Shown piece by piece: positions 46,024-59,284 of a DNA stretch of 64,000 nt (the stretch's first letter is position 1; each line of letters starts with the position of its first letter). Source of the DNA: Dendrocalamus latiflorus (taxonomy: Eukaryota > Streptophyta > Magnoliopsida > Poales > Poaceae); contig CM029626.1 in the NCBI GenBank assembly GCA_017311315.1, positions 10,673,643-10,737,642 of the forward strand. Reading direction: 5' to 3'. The translations under genes were made by a program, and so were the position numbers. The notes under the pieces are model-generated. The model was not told the origin of the DNA. It searched no databases and worked only from the letters and a program-made list of their open reading frames with translations.

Positions 46024-48416
46024 TGTCAGGTCTTTGGGCCCGTTATTTTTTGTTTTTAAGTGTCTTTTGATTTTTAATTTATCTTAGCAGTTACTTGTAA
46101 TACCAGGAAGAAGAAGAAAATTGCCAGCTAGTAAGACACCTCACCTGCCTTTTACCTCCGCCAAAGAGATGTAGCAAGCCGCATGCTTGCCTTGGCATGC
46201 ATGTCTGCCACCTGTGCCTTGCAACCTGCAGAAAACATAGCCAACCTCCCTTCTTAAGTCAAGCAACAAACAAGCAGCCACTCCACACCGAGGCAGTGAG
46301 GAAGAGAGTGACCAGAGGCAAGGAGCTCGAGAAGTAGGAGGGGTGACAGTGGAGCAAGGACGACGGTCTTGAAGGCTTAGGTCATCCACGACCACCGGGA
46401 ACCTCGAACCTCGCCATCGCCATAACCTTCTTCAACGTCTACTCACTAGCCCGACACCCAAGTAGGTCCCCTCACCATACCTTTAGCTTGTTCATGGTAC
46501 GATGCGCTTAGCTCAAAGGGTATAAGGGGGTGAAGGGGGGTGTACCTTAAGTAAGCTGAAGTAGGCTATGGCAGCGAGGAAGGGGAAGAGTCGCCGGAGG
46601 TGGAGGAGGCGTTGGGCACCCGGCCGGCTGCAAGCCGAGGCCGGTGAGTTGAAGAGGATGGAGGACCAGTCGGTCTCAGGCCAGATCTGGGGTAGAGGGT
46701 GAGGTGGAGAGCGTTACGGAAGCGGTCGGTGGTCGGAGATCAACCAGATCCGGCCGTGAGTGGCCGGATCTGAGGGAGGCGCCGCCGGATGCATGAGCAG
46801 GGAGGCATGAGGAGAAGGCGAGGCAGACACTCAGCACCCGTGGTTGACGGTGCTCGGTGCGGCTGCGCCATGGTAAACCCGAGCCGAGCGCGACGGTGAA
46901 GCTGAGAGAGAGAGAAGAGGTGAGAGCGGAAGGGTGAGGAGAAGGCGGAGGCGAGCAGAGGTCGGCCGGCGTGAGCCCGGGGCCGGCGAGCCCGAGCTTG
47001 GTCGCGCGCCGCCACACCGCCGCATTGCCCGACCGAGCGGTTGGGGCAAAAGAGGAGAGAGAGGAGTGCAGGAGAGTCGTGGAGGAGGAGGTGGCCGGCG
47101 GCGAGCACAGGGCCGGCGAGCCCCGAGCCCGGCTGTGCGCTGCCGTACCGCCTGGAGGGGCGCTCGGGCGTAGTCGGCGAGAGAGGGAGCGAGTAATGGG
47201 GAGGGATTGAGGCCGTTCAGCCGAATCAAATAAGAAGGTGAGAAGAGGAGTTCGGCTGGGTGGTAGGGAAAGGAAAGGAAAAGAGAGAGAAAGAAAGAGA
47301 AGGAGAGAAAGGAAAAGGAAAAAAAAGAAGAAAAGAAAAGATAAAAATAAAAAAGGGGGGTTGGTACCTGCATGACGGGTCCTTAACCCCGGGCATTTTA
47401 CGCCAGAATCGATATATGCGTGTAGTATCGTCGTCGCCCATTTAATCTCTTGTTTCATTATGATATGTTAAGTCAGATTAATTGCTTGTTCAGGTGGAGG
47501 TCCTGAGTTGACGCTGTCCACACGTCGCTTCGCTCCGCTTGGTTAACAGGCAAGTGCATGGTAGAACGATAGACCATAGAGTTTATAAATGCGCGGTGTT
47601 TACATGATGTGTAATGTTTGTGTGGAAATGTGATGGTTACATGACTTGATGCTTATTTATGGATGACAATAATAATGACAATGGGCATATGCATTTGTAT
47701 CATGCGCACTCAAGAGTGAGGGCAGTGAGAAAGTCCCTAGCTACGAGTAAAGTTAGCGGACTAATCCGGAGTGTTCTTGAGTAAGACCTACTTCGGTAGG
47801 CCTCCACGGGAGTGGAGAGATCCCCGTGCCAATATGGGTGGGCCCAAGATTATGGGTGAACATCGACGGGTGTTCACTCGGCAATACCGGTATATGCAAT
47901 ATGATAAGCAGATGTACATGTAGAGCAGTGTTGCATTGCATTGATGATGTGGTAATGTTGGAACATGAAAATGCGTGTGGAGTATGTTATAGTTAATGTG
48001 GAACCATAAGAATGATGATATGAGCACGACAATGTATGCAGAGTATGTTAGAGTTGGTTAATTTGCTTTTATGTTTTGATAATATTTATCGTCCTATTAT
48101 GTACTTGCTGAGTCTTAGACTCACCCTTACTTTGTTGTTTTATTTCTAGGTGACCGTTGAGGACGTCATGCACGGGCGGGTGTAGCACATGAACAACCTC
48201 ACGTCCTTGCAGCACTTCACATACCCAGCTTTTGTAGTAGTTTTAACCCCACTAGTAAGTTAGAATAGTTGTTTAAAAATGGTATGGTATAAGTGGTCGC
48301 TGCTTCATGAATAAAGGTAAGGTTTTGCTTAAAATGATCAGCAGCTATTTGAAAATGTTATTAACGTACAATGATGGTAGCACTTTACACCTAGAGGATA
48401 AGCGGGATGTTACATT
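46024..48416 (+). repeat. Probable gypsy-type LTR sequence ending at 48416
   Basis: Contains a purine- and GC-rich block (46560-47350), a gccaatatgggtgggccc block (47828-47845) and the tgctgagtcttagactcaccc phrase common before the end of grass gypsy LTRs, ending GGGATGTTACA at 48416. The left end is not identified. Confidence 0.4.
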
Positions 48417-48419
48417 ACT

Positions 48420-49025
48420 ATTTATTATACTAATAAACTATTCGTAGTCATAAAAAACATGCTCTCTTCCGCGCAAAAAAAATGCCTGGGACGTATCGGA
48501 CGCGGCAAGGTGCGGGTGAAAGGGGCAAAAGGTCGCGCCGTGGTAGTGTATTCTCTCGCGGGTGGGGAAGGGAGAGGCCGGGGCGTCACTTGCGGCCGGC
48601 CGGCCTTTGCCTATGGGCTTTGCCGAGTCCAACGTTAGGTCGCCGGTTGGTCGCTCGCCGCTTGCTCTACGCTGTGTCTGCTTTGCTTGGCTCGGATGTG
48701 GACCGGCCGTGCGTGTCAGGGCTCGTGTGCCGATCGAATTATGGGTTTTTGTTCGTGGTCAATCGGCACAGTGGTCGCCGCCGCAACCGTGGGGGATGGA
48801 CTGACAGAGTTGGTAGTGTCAGAAGAAGTAAGAAGACGCGTCCAGCCGCCTCCTGCGAACGGTCATGGCTAGCTGGTGGTTCGATGAACTATCGGTTCCG
48901 TTGCAGGCTTGGAGCAACAGTTGTGAAAAAGGAGGAGTTGAGAGTACTCACAGAAGGATGGCTTGCTCGCCAGATCAGATCTTAGGTGTCCTTTTTCTGA
49001 TGAGTTTCCTTGTTCAATGCTCCGC
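48420..49025. other. Unrecognised GC-rich segment
   Basis: Frames at 48482-48985 and 48562-48804 overlap on the same strand but have no recognised domain or start context. Could be a captured fragment; I cannot assign it. Confidence 0.3.
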
Positions 49026-49029
49026 TCGT

Positions 49030-49280
49030 TTCGACTTCAGCTTCTGACTTATTTTTCACTATTTATAAATTTTGTCTTTTTCTGAACTTTTGACTTTTTT
49101 TAGCTTTTTTGCTGTTCTTTTTTCCCGTATTTATTTGCATTATACGTGATGGACTAATATATTTTTTCTATTTTTAAATTTAATTATGTAAAATAAACAT
49201 CTGTCAGCTACAGTGTTTTTTCAGCCAACTACAGTGCTTTTCAGCCATAAGCCACTCAAAAAAGCCATATTTAGCCACTC
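49030..49280. repeat. AT-rich MITE-like copy
   Basis: Shares ttatttttcactatttataa, gtctttttctgaacttttg and ctgtcagctacagtgttttt with 28543-28827 in the same order and orientation. Confidence 0.6.
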
Positions 49281-49486
49281 TTCATCTTTTTTATTTGAGT
49301 TTGATCACCGATATAATTTATCCAGATTGATTAGATAAAAACTATATCACTAAATTTACCGTTAAAATATTTTATAATATAATATTTTTATTTTTATATA
49401 TTTAAGAAATTATAAAAGTAGCAATCAAATTACGTCTAGGAAATCTTAAAAAGTCAAGAACGTTAAATACAAAAGAGCGGAGGAAG
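49274..49486. mobile_element. Stowaway-like MITE, diverged copy
   Basis: Interior words (actatatcactaaatttacc, ggagttataaaagtagcaat-like) and ttcctccgctctttt-like ends match 43278-43524. Confidence 0.5.
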
Positions 49487-49489
49487 TAA

Positions 49490-50740
49490 TGTTTTGTACC
49501 TTTTTTCTGATTACGCCATATAATTTTTTTGGTTCATTCTTTAGTCTTTTGTTGTACGTTTCAGTTTGTACATTTCTTTCCTCAATCCATTTTCAGTAGC
49601 GTTTTCACCTTTTTTTTCTTTCAAAAAGAAACGCGGTAGCCTGTCGTGGACGCTTTGGACTTGTGCATTAGACCATGTTTTAGTATCAATTTTAAGTATA
49701 ATTTTTTGGATTTGGAGGTCTCTTGCTACGTCTCGTTGCGATCACACAGAGATGTTTATATAAGTTCGGACTTTCTTCTAAGAGAATAATAACCCTACTA
49801 ATCATGTGTGGCTATTGCTCAAATGAAATGATTACAATTGAGAGAGAAATACGAAATATCTTGCTCTACTTCTATTCTCCCTCGAGTCTATTCAATCTGT
49901 CTTCGATCTCCCACTCTTCTTCTCCCTGATATCAACCTTTATATAGCTTACAAAGCGGTGGCAGTTGTTTCATGCCAAGAGACGCATTCACGTTTCGGAT
50001 GATAACCGTCCGACAGAACGTATTATCAGAGAAACACGGTAACTCATCCGTCGTGTGGTGGTTATTGTCAGAGAGAGAGGTTATGTGCAGTTATTCCAGA
50101 GAATAAAGATACATACTAACTGTCTCATCAGACAGATCCATGATGCAATGGGTTGTTGTAGATAGGTCAATTGAAGATAGATTTAATCGTAGGAGGATCT
50201 ACGATCACAAAGTGATCACAGGATAACTTACGACTATGTTATAGTATGGTCATAGGAGAACTTACGACTAAGGAGCAGTCGTAGAAGAGTTTACGACTAC
50301 TCTGTAAAATCTCTCATTTATATATAAAAGATATACTCAAAAAGTATAATGACATAAAAATATTATTTATAAATAAATAATAATTTGACGGTTGTTACAT
50401 CTCGTCAAGACTGAAGCCCCATGAGGACCACGAGTTGGTTTGACATTATGGCCCACGTGAAATTTTCGGCCCAACGAGTGGGATAGCCTAATAAACTAGT
50501 AAACTAAACCAGGGTATTAGGCCGAACAAGAGCATAAACACCATAGCCCAGGTTAATGCCCACAAAAAAGAGTCCGGTGACGAATTGATTTGGCCCGACA
50601 TCCAACTTCTTGGAACAAACCATTCCTAGATTTTTTTTTCAGACAATTCGGGAATAGCTCTCGCTAATCTACACGCTGCACTTGTGGCATCCCCAAGAAC
50701 ACATCGGAGTGTACCGGAATGAGGAATGCAGCACCCAGAT
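49490..50740. other. Intergenic, possible LTR-derived
   Basis: 49740-50400 has an LTR-like layout (promoter-like cctttatatagc at about 49938, repeated ttacgactat words at 50229-50300) but no termini. No gene. Confidence 0.3.
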
Positions 50741-51800
50741 GCTAAATGGAAAAATTGATGATTTGCCACTCCTAAAACCCTTGTTTAGTATTTGTCATTT
50801 TTAAGTTTTGTCTTGATTATTTGCCACTCATAAGATGAAACGGAAGTGCTATACAATATTCATATGATTTTTGGGAGAAATCAATTGAATTTCTCATCTT
50901 TGGATACGCGCAAAGATTTGGCACGTCTTCTCCACCGGCGACTTCCACCACTCTAGCGATGCCACCGTCTTCGCCACTAGCACCCTGTGGGATTAGGGCT
51001 CGGGTTCACCCGTTAGGGTTAGGGATCACCTGAGCCCCTCTGAGCTTAGTCGGAGGCCGGGGCGGCGGCGGACTGGTGGTGGGAGGCAGAGGTGGTGGGG
51101 CGGTAGTGGTGCCGCTCGGCCGCAGCTGAGGAGGAGGGCAGTGGGTAGGATCGGCAGTGGGAGCAAGGACCGGAGTGGCTATTAGGAGGTGGTGGATGGT
51201 GGCGGCAAATCTAGCGGCGGTAGCTGTCGGAGACGGGGAAGAACGGCGGGGCGGGGCGCTAGAGGCTGGTGGGGGCGAGGATCGGAGTAGCTGTTAGGAG
51301 GCAGTGGGTGGTGGCGATGAATTCGGTGGCGGTAGCCGCCGGAGACTAGGAAGAACGGCGAGACAAGGGCGCTGGAGGCCGGTGGGGGCGATGGAGAAGA
51401 CAATAGCGGCGGGGAGGATGATTTGATGGGAGGAGAGGACGGAGTGGGGGAGAGGAGGACAGGGCAAGGGAGGCGATAAGCAGCGAGGCTTGCCAGTGTT
51501 GGAGGCGAGGCGGAGAGAGGCGGCGCGGGGCGGTAGCGGTGGGGAAGGTGCTCGGTGGTGGCGCGTCGAGTGGATTGGGCGACAGCGGCTGGGAGCCTAG
51601 GATTTGGTTAAGGGTTAGAGTTGGTTAAATAGGATTTAAGTGGGTGGATATGAGACGTTGGATCGACATCCGACGGTTTGAGAATCTAACTAATTTTTAC
51701 TAAAAAATAGTTAAATAATGTCTAGACAGACCCAATATGGAAATATCTAGATTTTGCCACTACGATCATATTATGATATTTTCTAAACTTTTTGCCCCGA
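50741..51800. other. GC-rich block between AT-rich, repeat-like ends
   Basis: AT-rich edges with tttgccact words (about 50760 and 51756) enclose GC-rich DNA that holds a tandem duplication of about 115 bp (51167-51279 and 51280-51395). This may be a Mutator-like element carrying foreign DNA; termini are unproven. Confidence 0.3.
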
Positions 51801-52139
51801 AATCAAAAGTGAAAAGTCCATGCCCTGCCCCCTGAATGGGTCTAGCATCACGCCCTCCTCTTTGTTCACACTCAGGTTCATGCCCCCATGCATGTCGCAG
51901 CCGTGGGAGCTGGCCGCCGGGCGCTTAGTCTATCAAACTGGGCTGGCCAAGCTAACAACACGCCGCCGCTAGCAGATGACGGCGATGCGGCATCCTTCCC
52001 TGTTCTTGGACTTCTCCCATGAAGATGGAGGTAATCAAAGCATCGCCTACTCCCTGCAAGGTTATTTCTTCTTGGTTAGGATTCCCTTGTTCTATTGCTT
52101 GTTCGTGGATGCAAAGATTGAGGCAAATAATTCCTTCGG

Positions 52140-52421
52140 TTGATGCGACCACAAGATGGTCACAATGGAAGGAAGCGGCTGCGTGAGGCGGAGGCGGCCG
52201 TGGGCCCATGGCATCGCAAGTCTTCTCGCTACAGCCTGGCGCACAAGGTGATAAGCCTGGCGCAACTGCACAAGCGACCAGCCATGGGTGACATCAACGA
52301 GGGCTCGGAGCACATGTCGGTGTCATCCACGTCCTCGGTGTCATCTCTCCTCTCCGACGGCTTGCCCGGCCGTGCGACTAGTACAAGAACAAGATGTACC
52401 GGCTGCTCCAAGAGCATGTAA
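52140..52421 (+). other. Unrecognised short frame, possible gene fragment
   Basis: 93 residues with a basic N-terminus, a SLAQLHKRPAMGDINEGSEH stretch and a serine-rich SVSSTSSVSSLLSDG segment. The composition looks protein-like and unlike repeat DNA, but I do not recognise a family and no second exon is evident. Confidence 0.3.
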
Positions 52422-52429
52422 GAAGCGTG

Positions 52430-54545
52430 TGATTCGTTGCTACGTATGGATCGACATGTAATAAAAGTGGAGAAGCATCTTCGAGAGGCCGCCCTATTTA
52501 TTTCGGCTTCCGGAGAAATCGAAGCCAAAAACAAAGAAAAAATCCAAAAAGAATAGGGCCAAAGCTAAAGATCGAAACCAACAAGTTCAACAACCTTTAG
52601 CACAAGGCCGGTCAGACCATCATGGATGAGCCAGTTTGACTACGAAGTCCGATTGAACCACAAGGAAAGGTCAGTCTAACCACAAAGCCAGTCCGACCGA
52701 TAGTCCAGTGCCGATTTGGCCGATCCCCTATTCGAGACCTAAAACCTCTCGTGTCAAAACTCAAATCTTCACTAAACAATTTCAAATTTTGCTTCAGACT
52801 TGCTCAAGGCATGGAAATATAAACCAATCAAGAATCACAAGTTTTTAGACTTGGGTTCACTAAATCGAAAGAAATCAAATCTGGATCACCTGAAAAAAAC
52901 AAAAACCCTAATATACAGATTAGTTCTTACTTGTGGGGATCTACGACATGAGGCTTTCTAGATCTACTCCAACTTGATCTATCAGTAGAGTAGATGATTT
53001 ATGAGTACATAGATGGTTATAATGTGCTTCAAAAACACCACTCTTACACACATAATATTTCTCACATAGAGAACAAGAGTAGAAACTACTCAAGACTTAG
53101 ACAATATTTCTATGTCTCTCTTAAAGCCTCAACCCTAGCTCTCTCATCTCCTTCCTCATATAGAAAGCACCACTTAGTGGGTCTCAACCCGCTAAGCACA
53201 TGGGAAATCCGTCAACCCTACTAACATGAGTTTTATACACTCACGTATACTTGTCAAAGTGTTTACAAAACTCAACCTGCTAACATCTTAGCGATTCATT
53301 CACTTAGCCAACCAGCTCACCTTGACCTAAACTGCTTCTTCTTTGCGTCCTTCACACCACGGACTTGCCCAAGGCTCAAATTCAATATTTTTGGTAAACT
53401 CCCAAAATACCTCTGACGAAACTTTCAGGCACCTTACCTTGACTCTGCCACCTCCCATGTGGCTCCAATGACTTTTCGGCAAGCCTCTCACCCGTCCAGA
53501 TCCCACCGAACCATCTCACTTGCAAATGGGCCCAAGTCACTTGGTGCGCCACATACCTCATCTTGCACTATGACTGCACCTGCTTCTCTGACCGTTCTAC
53601 ACCTCAACTCCCCCTGAACTTATTCTCGGTCCATCTTACCATTGTCCGCCATGCTTTCACATCAAAGTTTCTCTGCATGCTTTGACATGTACCCCATAGT
53701 GGCCAATAACTAGCCATCAAATCTTCACACATTCGGACTCCCCCGAACCGTCTCTATGTGCACTGATCTCGTCACTTGGTACACCACATGCACCAACTTG
53801 GCTCTTCACGATTGTTGTCTTTCATGTGCTTCCCGTTTGAGCCACGTAGCGTCACCCGAAGTTACAAGACCGCTTGGATCTTAGCTCTCCCACCTAGTTC
53901 CGGTCACTTGTAGAACCCGCTGAGCTACTATAGTGCGACAAGTGACATGTGTCACCTGCCATGGATGCCGAACTCAGAAAGTGCTAGATTTGCAAAAACA
54001 GATGTTCAGTGACTAAATTTGAAAAAAAATAGCTACAGTGCCATATTTGTGAATAGTTCCTCCACATTCTCAAATCCAAGAACAACTGAATGTCGGGATA
54101 TCCGGAAGAGATCTGACAGTAAACACTACTAGTAAAGAACATTCTGCAGATACTGATACAAACCTCAGCAACACAAACGTAGCAAAAACACAGGGCTTAT
54201 TTGTTGATGTGCTAAGCTCCATGCCTAGCAAAAAATGGTGCCTGAAGTAGCCTGACATTCTGATGATTTTTGCCTAGTCAGGCAAGCCTGACGATGTAGT
54301 ATTTGATTGAAAGCCTGTGCCTAAGACTTATAGATGAAAACAGGGACAGTGGATCGAGTTGCCTAGGAGGCTGGTAATCAGGCACTAATTTTTGTCATCT
54401 GGGCCTAGAAGCCAGTCAGATCAGCAACCAAACAGCTTCCGACGAGCTCCCAGCTCATGTCCTAGATAGGCAAGTCGGGCTAGGATGCAAAGCAAACATG
54501 CCCACAGCCCAGGCCTGACGACTAACGAACTACGACCACCACAGC
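52430..54545. other. Intergenic, probable old TE DNA
   Basis: Repeated gtcagaccat/gtccgaccga words at 52600-52720 and long non-coding sequence. No gene, LTR pair or TIR could be assigned. Confidence 0.35.
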
Positions 54546-55220
54546 CAGTGGCGAAACCCAGAATTATATATAGGGAGGGCCAAATAAAGACAATAAAAAC
54601 AACAAAATTCAGATAACAATATCTCCATACTCCAACATGGCCAGCGTGACTAAGTAAACTAGGTATTACATTTTTTTGTTTGCCAAATACAAAAGATTGA
54701 TGCATGCTTCTAAAAGGAAAAATCATAAGAAACTCGAACTCCATCTTCACATAGTTCTTGCATTTTGTATATGGTATAATGTGCTTACTAATAAGTAAAG
54801 CTAAGAACAAGAAATATTGAAATATCATTAATTTTCAATGATGTATCGATCAACATGATTACTAACAAGTCCTACTGCTTGCTTCCTCGCCGCCGTCGCT
54901 GGCAGCCGAAATGTGGATGCAGCGATCCAAAAATTGGAAAGATGGTATGACTTCCTAGTTTATTGCTAATTACCAATAGAGCAAGACCTATGAGATACAG
55001 AAGATAGATGACATAACAAAAAAAAGGTATTACACAATCGTCCATCAAAAGCAGACACGGCCCATTACTTATGCATAAAGGTTTCAGGCTTTGATACTTA
55101 TTTATCAATTAAGTTAACTAAGATGACATAATATTTATTAATTACTGCACCCTAATTATAGGTCTGCAGATTTCTTGGGAAGGACCAGGCCCCCGGTCGG
55201 CCCCTTTCGCTCCGCCACTG
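54546..55220. mobile_element. Non-autonomous hAT element
   Basis: Starts CAGTGGCGAAACCCAG and ends in the inverted CTCCGCCACTG. Perfect 8-bp duplications ACCACAGC lie at 54538-54545 and 55221-55228. The 675-bp interior is AT-rich with no transposase frame. Confidence 0.88.
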
Positions 55221-55228
55221 ACCACAGC

Positions 55229-55439
55229 ACACAGGTACGCGCATTGTCGATGCCGTCGTCAGCCGTCACGCTTGCGAGTTGTGGAAGCCGCTCAGAGCTT
55301 CTTACAGGTGCTTGACCGTGCTGTCGTAGTTCACAAAACCCATCAACCAGAACTCATGGTTGTCCACCCATCATGTCAACAAATTCGTCGCACAACACAG
55401 CTACATGTAAAACTGCAATGCAGAATAGGATAGTTAGTG
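55229..55439. other. Host-type flank split by the copia insertion
   Basis: Continuous with 61926 onward if the copia element and one TSD copy are removed. No gene could be recognised on either strand. Confidence 0.4.
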
Positions 55440-55444
55440 ACAGT

Positions 55445-55915
55445 TGTTAGTTTAACCTAAGCCTTAAACATGAGCATTAGCCTTAACCCTATATCTAAAT
55501 CATGAACACCTAGGCTTTAGGATTTAGAGGGGACTTACGGTCGCCAATGAACGCCATGAGCGAAGACCCGTGCCTGCGTGATGCAGGCGTGAGGTAGAGT
55601 CAGTGAAGACCGGGGTGTCGCCGGTGTACGGGGTGTCGCCGGCGGAATCCTGCAGAGGCGGCGGCGACGGCCTTCCCGTTGCTAGCAGCGCGCAGTAGAT
55701 CGGGTGTCTTTAGGGTTTGTGCAGGGCTTTTGGCTCTCACGTGAACGACGTCATTCTCAGAGAGGCCAGTACCCATCCTTTATATATACGCTGTTGCAAC
55801 GGGGGACCGTAACCAATATGGTAAGCTCCCCCGATCAGGGAGCGAAAAAACAGGGATGTGGGTTTCCCCACGTTTCCCTCGTCTCGGCCATTTGGCCTGA
55901 GATCAATATCCAACA
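55445..55915 (-). repeat. 3' LTR of the copia element
   Basis: 471 bp, TGTTGG ... CTAACA in element orientation. A TATA motif (tatataaagg, minus strand) lies at about 55777-55788. Confidence 0.93.
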
Positions 55916-56106
55916 TTCTCCCCCTTGATCGTAAGGCTAAACATCATAAGCCCTCTCTTAATAAAAGTTCACACCAAACTAATGCTTCACAACAGTCAAT
56001 TAAGTACCGTTGGACATCAGTACTTATAGTGCTCCATTCTATATCGATCGGATAACATAATACTTCATGGGAGTTGGTTACTTTATATGGTCCTCTTATT
56101 CCAGGA

Positions 56107-59100
56107 TCACAGGCTCTCCAATAAACCCATGCCGGCAACATGATCACGAAAAAAATTGGGTGGTAAGCCTTTTGTGAGCGGATCCGCAAGCATAAATTTA
56201 GTTCCAATATGCTCAACCTTAATTGTTTGATCCTGGACTCTGTCTTTCACAACATGATACTTTATGTCAATGTGCTTGGCAGCTGCACTCGACTTGTTGT
56301 TACTCGAATAGAAAACTGCGGGTTGATTGTCGCAGTAGAAAATGAGTGGTCTAGAAATGCTGTCTACCACTCTCAATCCCGGGATAAAGTTCGTAAGCCA
56401 TACAGCATGCCCGGTAGCCTCATAACATGCCACAAATTCAGCCTGCATTGTCAACGATGCAGTAAGTGTTTGCTTTACACTTTTCCATGAAATTGCTGCT
56501 CCTGCGAGGATGAAAATATAACCTGATGTGGACTTCTTAGTGTCTTTACACCCCGCAAAATCAGCATCAGAATAACCGACAACCTCAAGGTTATCGCATT
56601 TTCTATATGTGAGCATGTGACCTTTAGTGCCTTGCATATAGCGTAGGACTTTCTTAACGGCTTTCCAATGGTCCGGTCCTGGATTTGACTGATATCTGCC
56701 AAGCATCCCGGTAACAAAAGCTAAATCAGGGCGCGTACATACTTGAGCATACATAATACTTCCGACAGCAGAAGCGTAAGGTATAGCCTTCATCTAATCA
56801 GATTTATAGTCATTCTTTGGGCATTGAAATTTCCCAAACTTATCGCCCTTAACAATAAGAGCAGGCGAGGCAGAGCATTTATACATATTGTATCTCTTTA
56901 GTACTCTGTCAATGTATGCCTTTTGTGATAAACCTAATGTTCCTTTGGACCTATCTCGGTGAATTTCAATACCAAGAACATAAGATGCTTCACCGAGATC
57001 TTTCATGTCAAAATTGGACGAGAGAAATCTTTTAGTTTCCCACAGCATGTCCACACTGCTACTGGCCAATAATATATCGTCCACATAAAGAATTAAGAAG
57101 GTGTAATTACTCCCCCTGAACTTAACATAAGTACAATTATCAACATCATTCTCCTTAAATCCAAATTTCCTTATGACTTCATCAAACTTAAGGTACCATT
57201 GCCTAGAAGCTTGCTTCAGGCCATATATGGATTTCCTTAGCTTGCATCCCAAATGTTCCTCGCCTTCCACAACAAAACCTTCCGGTTGTGTCATGTAAAC
57301 GTCCTCATACAAGTCTCCATTCAGGAATGCAGTCTTAACGTCCATTTGGTGCAACTCTAAATCAAAATGTGCTGTGAGCGCCATTATGATTCTGAATGAA
57401 TCTTTGGTTGAGACAGGCGAAAAGGTTTCATTATAGTCAACGCCTTCTCTCTGTGTAAATCCTTTTGCCAGAAGTCTCGCCTTAAACCTTTCGATATTCC
57501 CTTTGGAGTCACGTTTGGTTTTGTAGACCCATTTGCAGCCCACTGTTTTGGCTCCATTAGGAATTTCTACTAAGTCCCATACACAATTATCGCACATAGA
57601 CTTAATTTCATCTTTCATAGCATCTAGCCACTTAGATGAATCCTTACTCTTCATAGCTTCCTTATAAGAGCTAGGATCATCCACCTTCCCAAGATCATCT
57701 TCATTCAAGTAAACCTCATAATCACTTGGGATAGCAGATCTCCTCACTCGTTCTGATCTCCTGACAGGTTCATTAGCAGGCTCATTAGGCTGTTCATTAA
57801 TTGTCACAGAGGGCTGTGAAGGCTCATCATTAGGTACTGCACTTGTATTTTCAGAGCCCTCAACAGAAGGAGTAGCCACAGAATTAACTGGAGATGCAAC
57901 AGGAGCTGCAACTACAGGATCAACTGTGGGCATAACCATTTGGGGCATAGGAAAATCAGTCTGCCGGATTAGCGGTGAAGCAACATAAATCCGCTTCTCC
58001 TCAAGATCAATTTTCCTAGTCTCTAAGTCCCCACTGATGCCATCATTTTCCAAGAACACAGCGTGCCTTGTCTCTACAAATTTTGTGGTACGATCTGGAC
58101 AATAGAATCGGTACCCTTTAGACCTATCAGGGTAGCCAATGAAATGGCAACTCACAGTCTTGGGATCTAATTTCCCAATTTGTGGGTTAAAAACTTTAGC
58201 TTCAGCCGCACATCCCCACACATGGAGGTAGTTCAAACTAGGTTTTTCTCCCAGTCCATAATTCATAACGTGTTTTAGGCACTGATTTACTGGGAACCCG
58301 ATTGAGTATGTGTGCAGCGGTCTTTAATGCTTCCATCCATAACATTAAAGGCAAAGTGGAGTAGCTCAACATACTTCGAACCATGTCCATAAGTGTGCGG
58401 TTTCTTCTTTCCGCTACTCCATTTTGCTGGGGATCACCAGGCATTGAGTACTGGGCGACTATACCATTTTCTTGTAGGAACATGGCAAAAGGACCAGGAA
58501 TCTGCCCATAAGTTGCGTGTCGCCCATAATACTCTCCCCCGCGATCCGAGCGCACTACTTTAATCTTTAGACTTTGCTGATTTTCAACTTCAGTCTTAAA
58601 TATCTTAAATTTATCAAGTGCCTCCGATCTCTCTTTAATGGGATAGATATAGCCATAACGTGAGTAATCATCAGTGAACGTAATAAAAGAATCATAACCA
58701 TCCACTGATGTCACAGGGAAAGGACCACATATGTCAGTATGAATTAATTCCAAAATCCCTGTGCTTCGAGTAGCACCTTTTTTTATTTGCTTTACATACT
58801 TGCCTTTGATACAATCATGGCAATGATCATCCGAATCATTAAAGTCTAAAGGGTGGAGAATTTCATCTTTAATGAGACGTTCAATTCTCCCCCTCGAAAT
58901 GTGGCCCAAACGACAGTGCCACAATTTCGACGAAGTCTCATCAATTCGCTTGCGCTTTTTATTCACATCACATACATTCATAGATATAGGAGAATCTTGC
59001 AGCGATAACATATAAAGCTTGTCGTGTCGGATGGCACAACCAACATTATCATTATTAAAATAAATCAGACACTTTCCGTGTCCAAAATTACAAGAATATC

Positions 59101-59284
59101 CATCATTATCTAATAATGAAATGGAAATTAAGTTTTTTCTCATCGAGGGAACATAAAGAACACCATTAAGTTTCATTACAAAACCATTATCCAAAACTAA
59201 GGAAACTGATCCAATAGCTTGAATTTCGGCTTCCATCCCATTAGCCACTCTTAGGCTTCTTTCCCCTCTGAGACTTCTCAACAT
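56107..59284 (-). pseudogene. Copia pol: integrase, RT and RNase H with breaks
   Basis: 59284-58238 carries the GAG-pre-integrase zinc motif (WHCRLGH ... CHDCIKGK) and the integrase core (HTDICGPF, FTDDYSRYGY, QQNGVAERRNRT). 58266-56794 continues integrase and gives RT with KARLLAKGFTQREGVDY, SIYGLKQASRQWY and the YVDD active site. 56793-56107 gives the end of RT and RNase H (YSDADFAG, KHIDIKYH, ADPLTKGLPP). Breaks: an extra A in an A run near 58250 shifts the frame; a TAG (56791-56793 region) replaces a Gln codon. The protease DSG/DTG site is missing altogether, lost with the gag-pol junction near 59270. Confidence 0.92.

Noticed and set aside
48482..48985. 167-codon plus-strand frame as a gene
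   Set aside because: No domain, no start context and a competing overlapping frame; left as unassigned DNA.
55229..55439. Minus-strand exon after a gcattgcag splice-like site
   Set aside because: Stops follow at once in the plausible frames and no protein family is recognisable.
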